Positions 63,768-64,000 of a DNA stretch of 64,000 nt are shown one piece after another; positions within the stretch are counted from its first letter, which is position 1, and each line of letters begins with the position of its first letter. Made by a program: the position numbers and the translations under genes. The stretch covers positions 62,001-126,000 of the forward strand of contig JAUIFF010000017.1 in assembly GCA_030429545.1 (NCBI GenBank), read 5' to 3'. The notes below the pieces were generated by a model. That model had not been told where the DNA came from. It made no database searches and saw nothing but the letters and a program-made list of their open reading frames with translations. The DNA comes from Polyangia bacterium (lineage in GTDB: Bacteria; Myxococcota_A; Polyangia; Nannocystales; Nannocystaceae).

Positions 63768-64000
63768 AGGGCCGACGATACAAACCACCGCGCCCGGCGT
63801 CACCTGTTGTCCGAGGCTGCGCACCAAACTGCACGGCCACAAACACCAATAAACGCAACTCAAAGCCCCGTGTGGTGTTTCTCGCGTACCCCAGCGCGAT
63901 TTTATGAGCAACCGCCCTGTGGGCAACAGACACCAACCGGACGAATTCGGACCCAACAAAGCGCCGACACGCAAAACCAAGCGCCCGCCCAAGATTGATG
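63768..64000. other. Region upstream of maeB to the window end, no gene seen
   Basis: About 230 bases. Open frames exist in two directions but none shows a recognisable protein, and no RNA gene or repeat is visible. It probably holds the maeB promoter. Confidence 0.4.

Overview
The window looks like chromosomal DNA of a myxobacterium (phylum Myxococcota), most likely a member of the Nannocystaceae lineage. I infer this from the GC-rich composition, the many secreted lipoproteins with Thr/Asp- or (Asp-Gly)n-rich stalks behind a lipobox, surface beta-propeller and DUF1554-type proteins, a large chemosensory operon, and a predicted membrane-anchored sterol-dehydrogenase-like enzyme. I saw no rRNA, tRNA, insertion sequence, phage gene or true CRISPR array. 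Genes are tightly packed, often with 4-base ATGA or GTGA stop/start overlaps.

Layout. 1-2472 (minus strand) holds chromosome-maintenance genes: scpA (cut by the left edge), a site-2 protease and xerD. 2594-9883 (minus) is a chemosensory operon running cheA-cheW-cheW-degenerate receiver-cheR, then cheB, a GAF protein and a CheY-like regulator, with no chemoreceptor gene. Divergent from it is one 1626-residue CHAT protease-STAND NTPase-transmembrane-WD40 protein (10263-15143). A secreted ricin-B-like protein follows. Next come housekeeping genes: an M17-N-domain protein with nusB and ribH, then rpsA (with a strong terminator) and cmk. 21355-26493 (plus) has a DUF4266/DUF3570 pair, a repeat-bearing Roadblock/LC7 protein, a ferredoxin and two flippase-like membrane proteins. 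26528-34903 is mixed metabolism: a short-chain dehydrogenase, a PLP decarboxylase, a patatin, an orphan CoA-transferase A subunit, a secreted lipase, and Tim44-like and TPM-domain proteins.

34988-46038 (minus) is an aryl-polyene-like gene set: ACP, COG4648-type membrane protein, ligase fused to a hot-dog dehydratase, glycosyltransferase, acyltransferase, ammonia-lyase, thioesterase, LolA-like protein, MMPL exporter and DUF3261 lipoprotein. It has no ketosynthase or ketoreductase in the window and is split by a 0.75 kb tract of 35-base degenerate repeats. 46300-64000 carries two unknown genes, the sterol-dehydrogenase-like enzyme, four tandem DUF1554 lipoproteins, a WD40 and an RCC1 lipoprotein, a fabG-like gene, a (DG)n lipoprotein, a sugar-binding-protein-like lipoprotein and the malic enzyme maeB.

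The most unexpected signal is not a gene. A palindromic 10-mer, TGYANNTRCA, occurs about 46 times by hand count, where roughly two are expected at this composition. Most copies lie inside genes, on both strands, and use A- or T-ending codons that the surrounding sequence otherwise avoids. It behaves like a highly iterated palindrome whose function I cannot identify.
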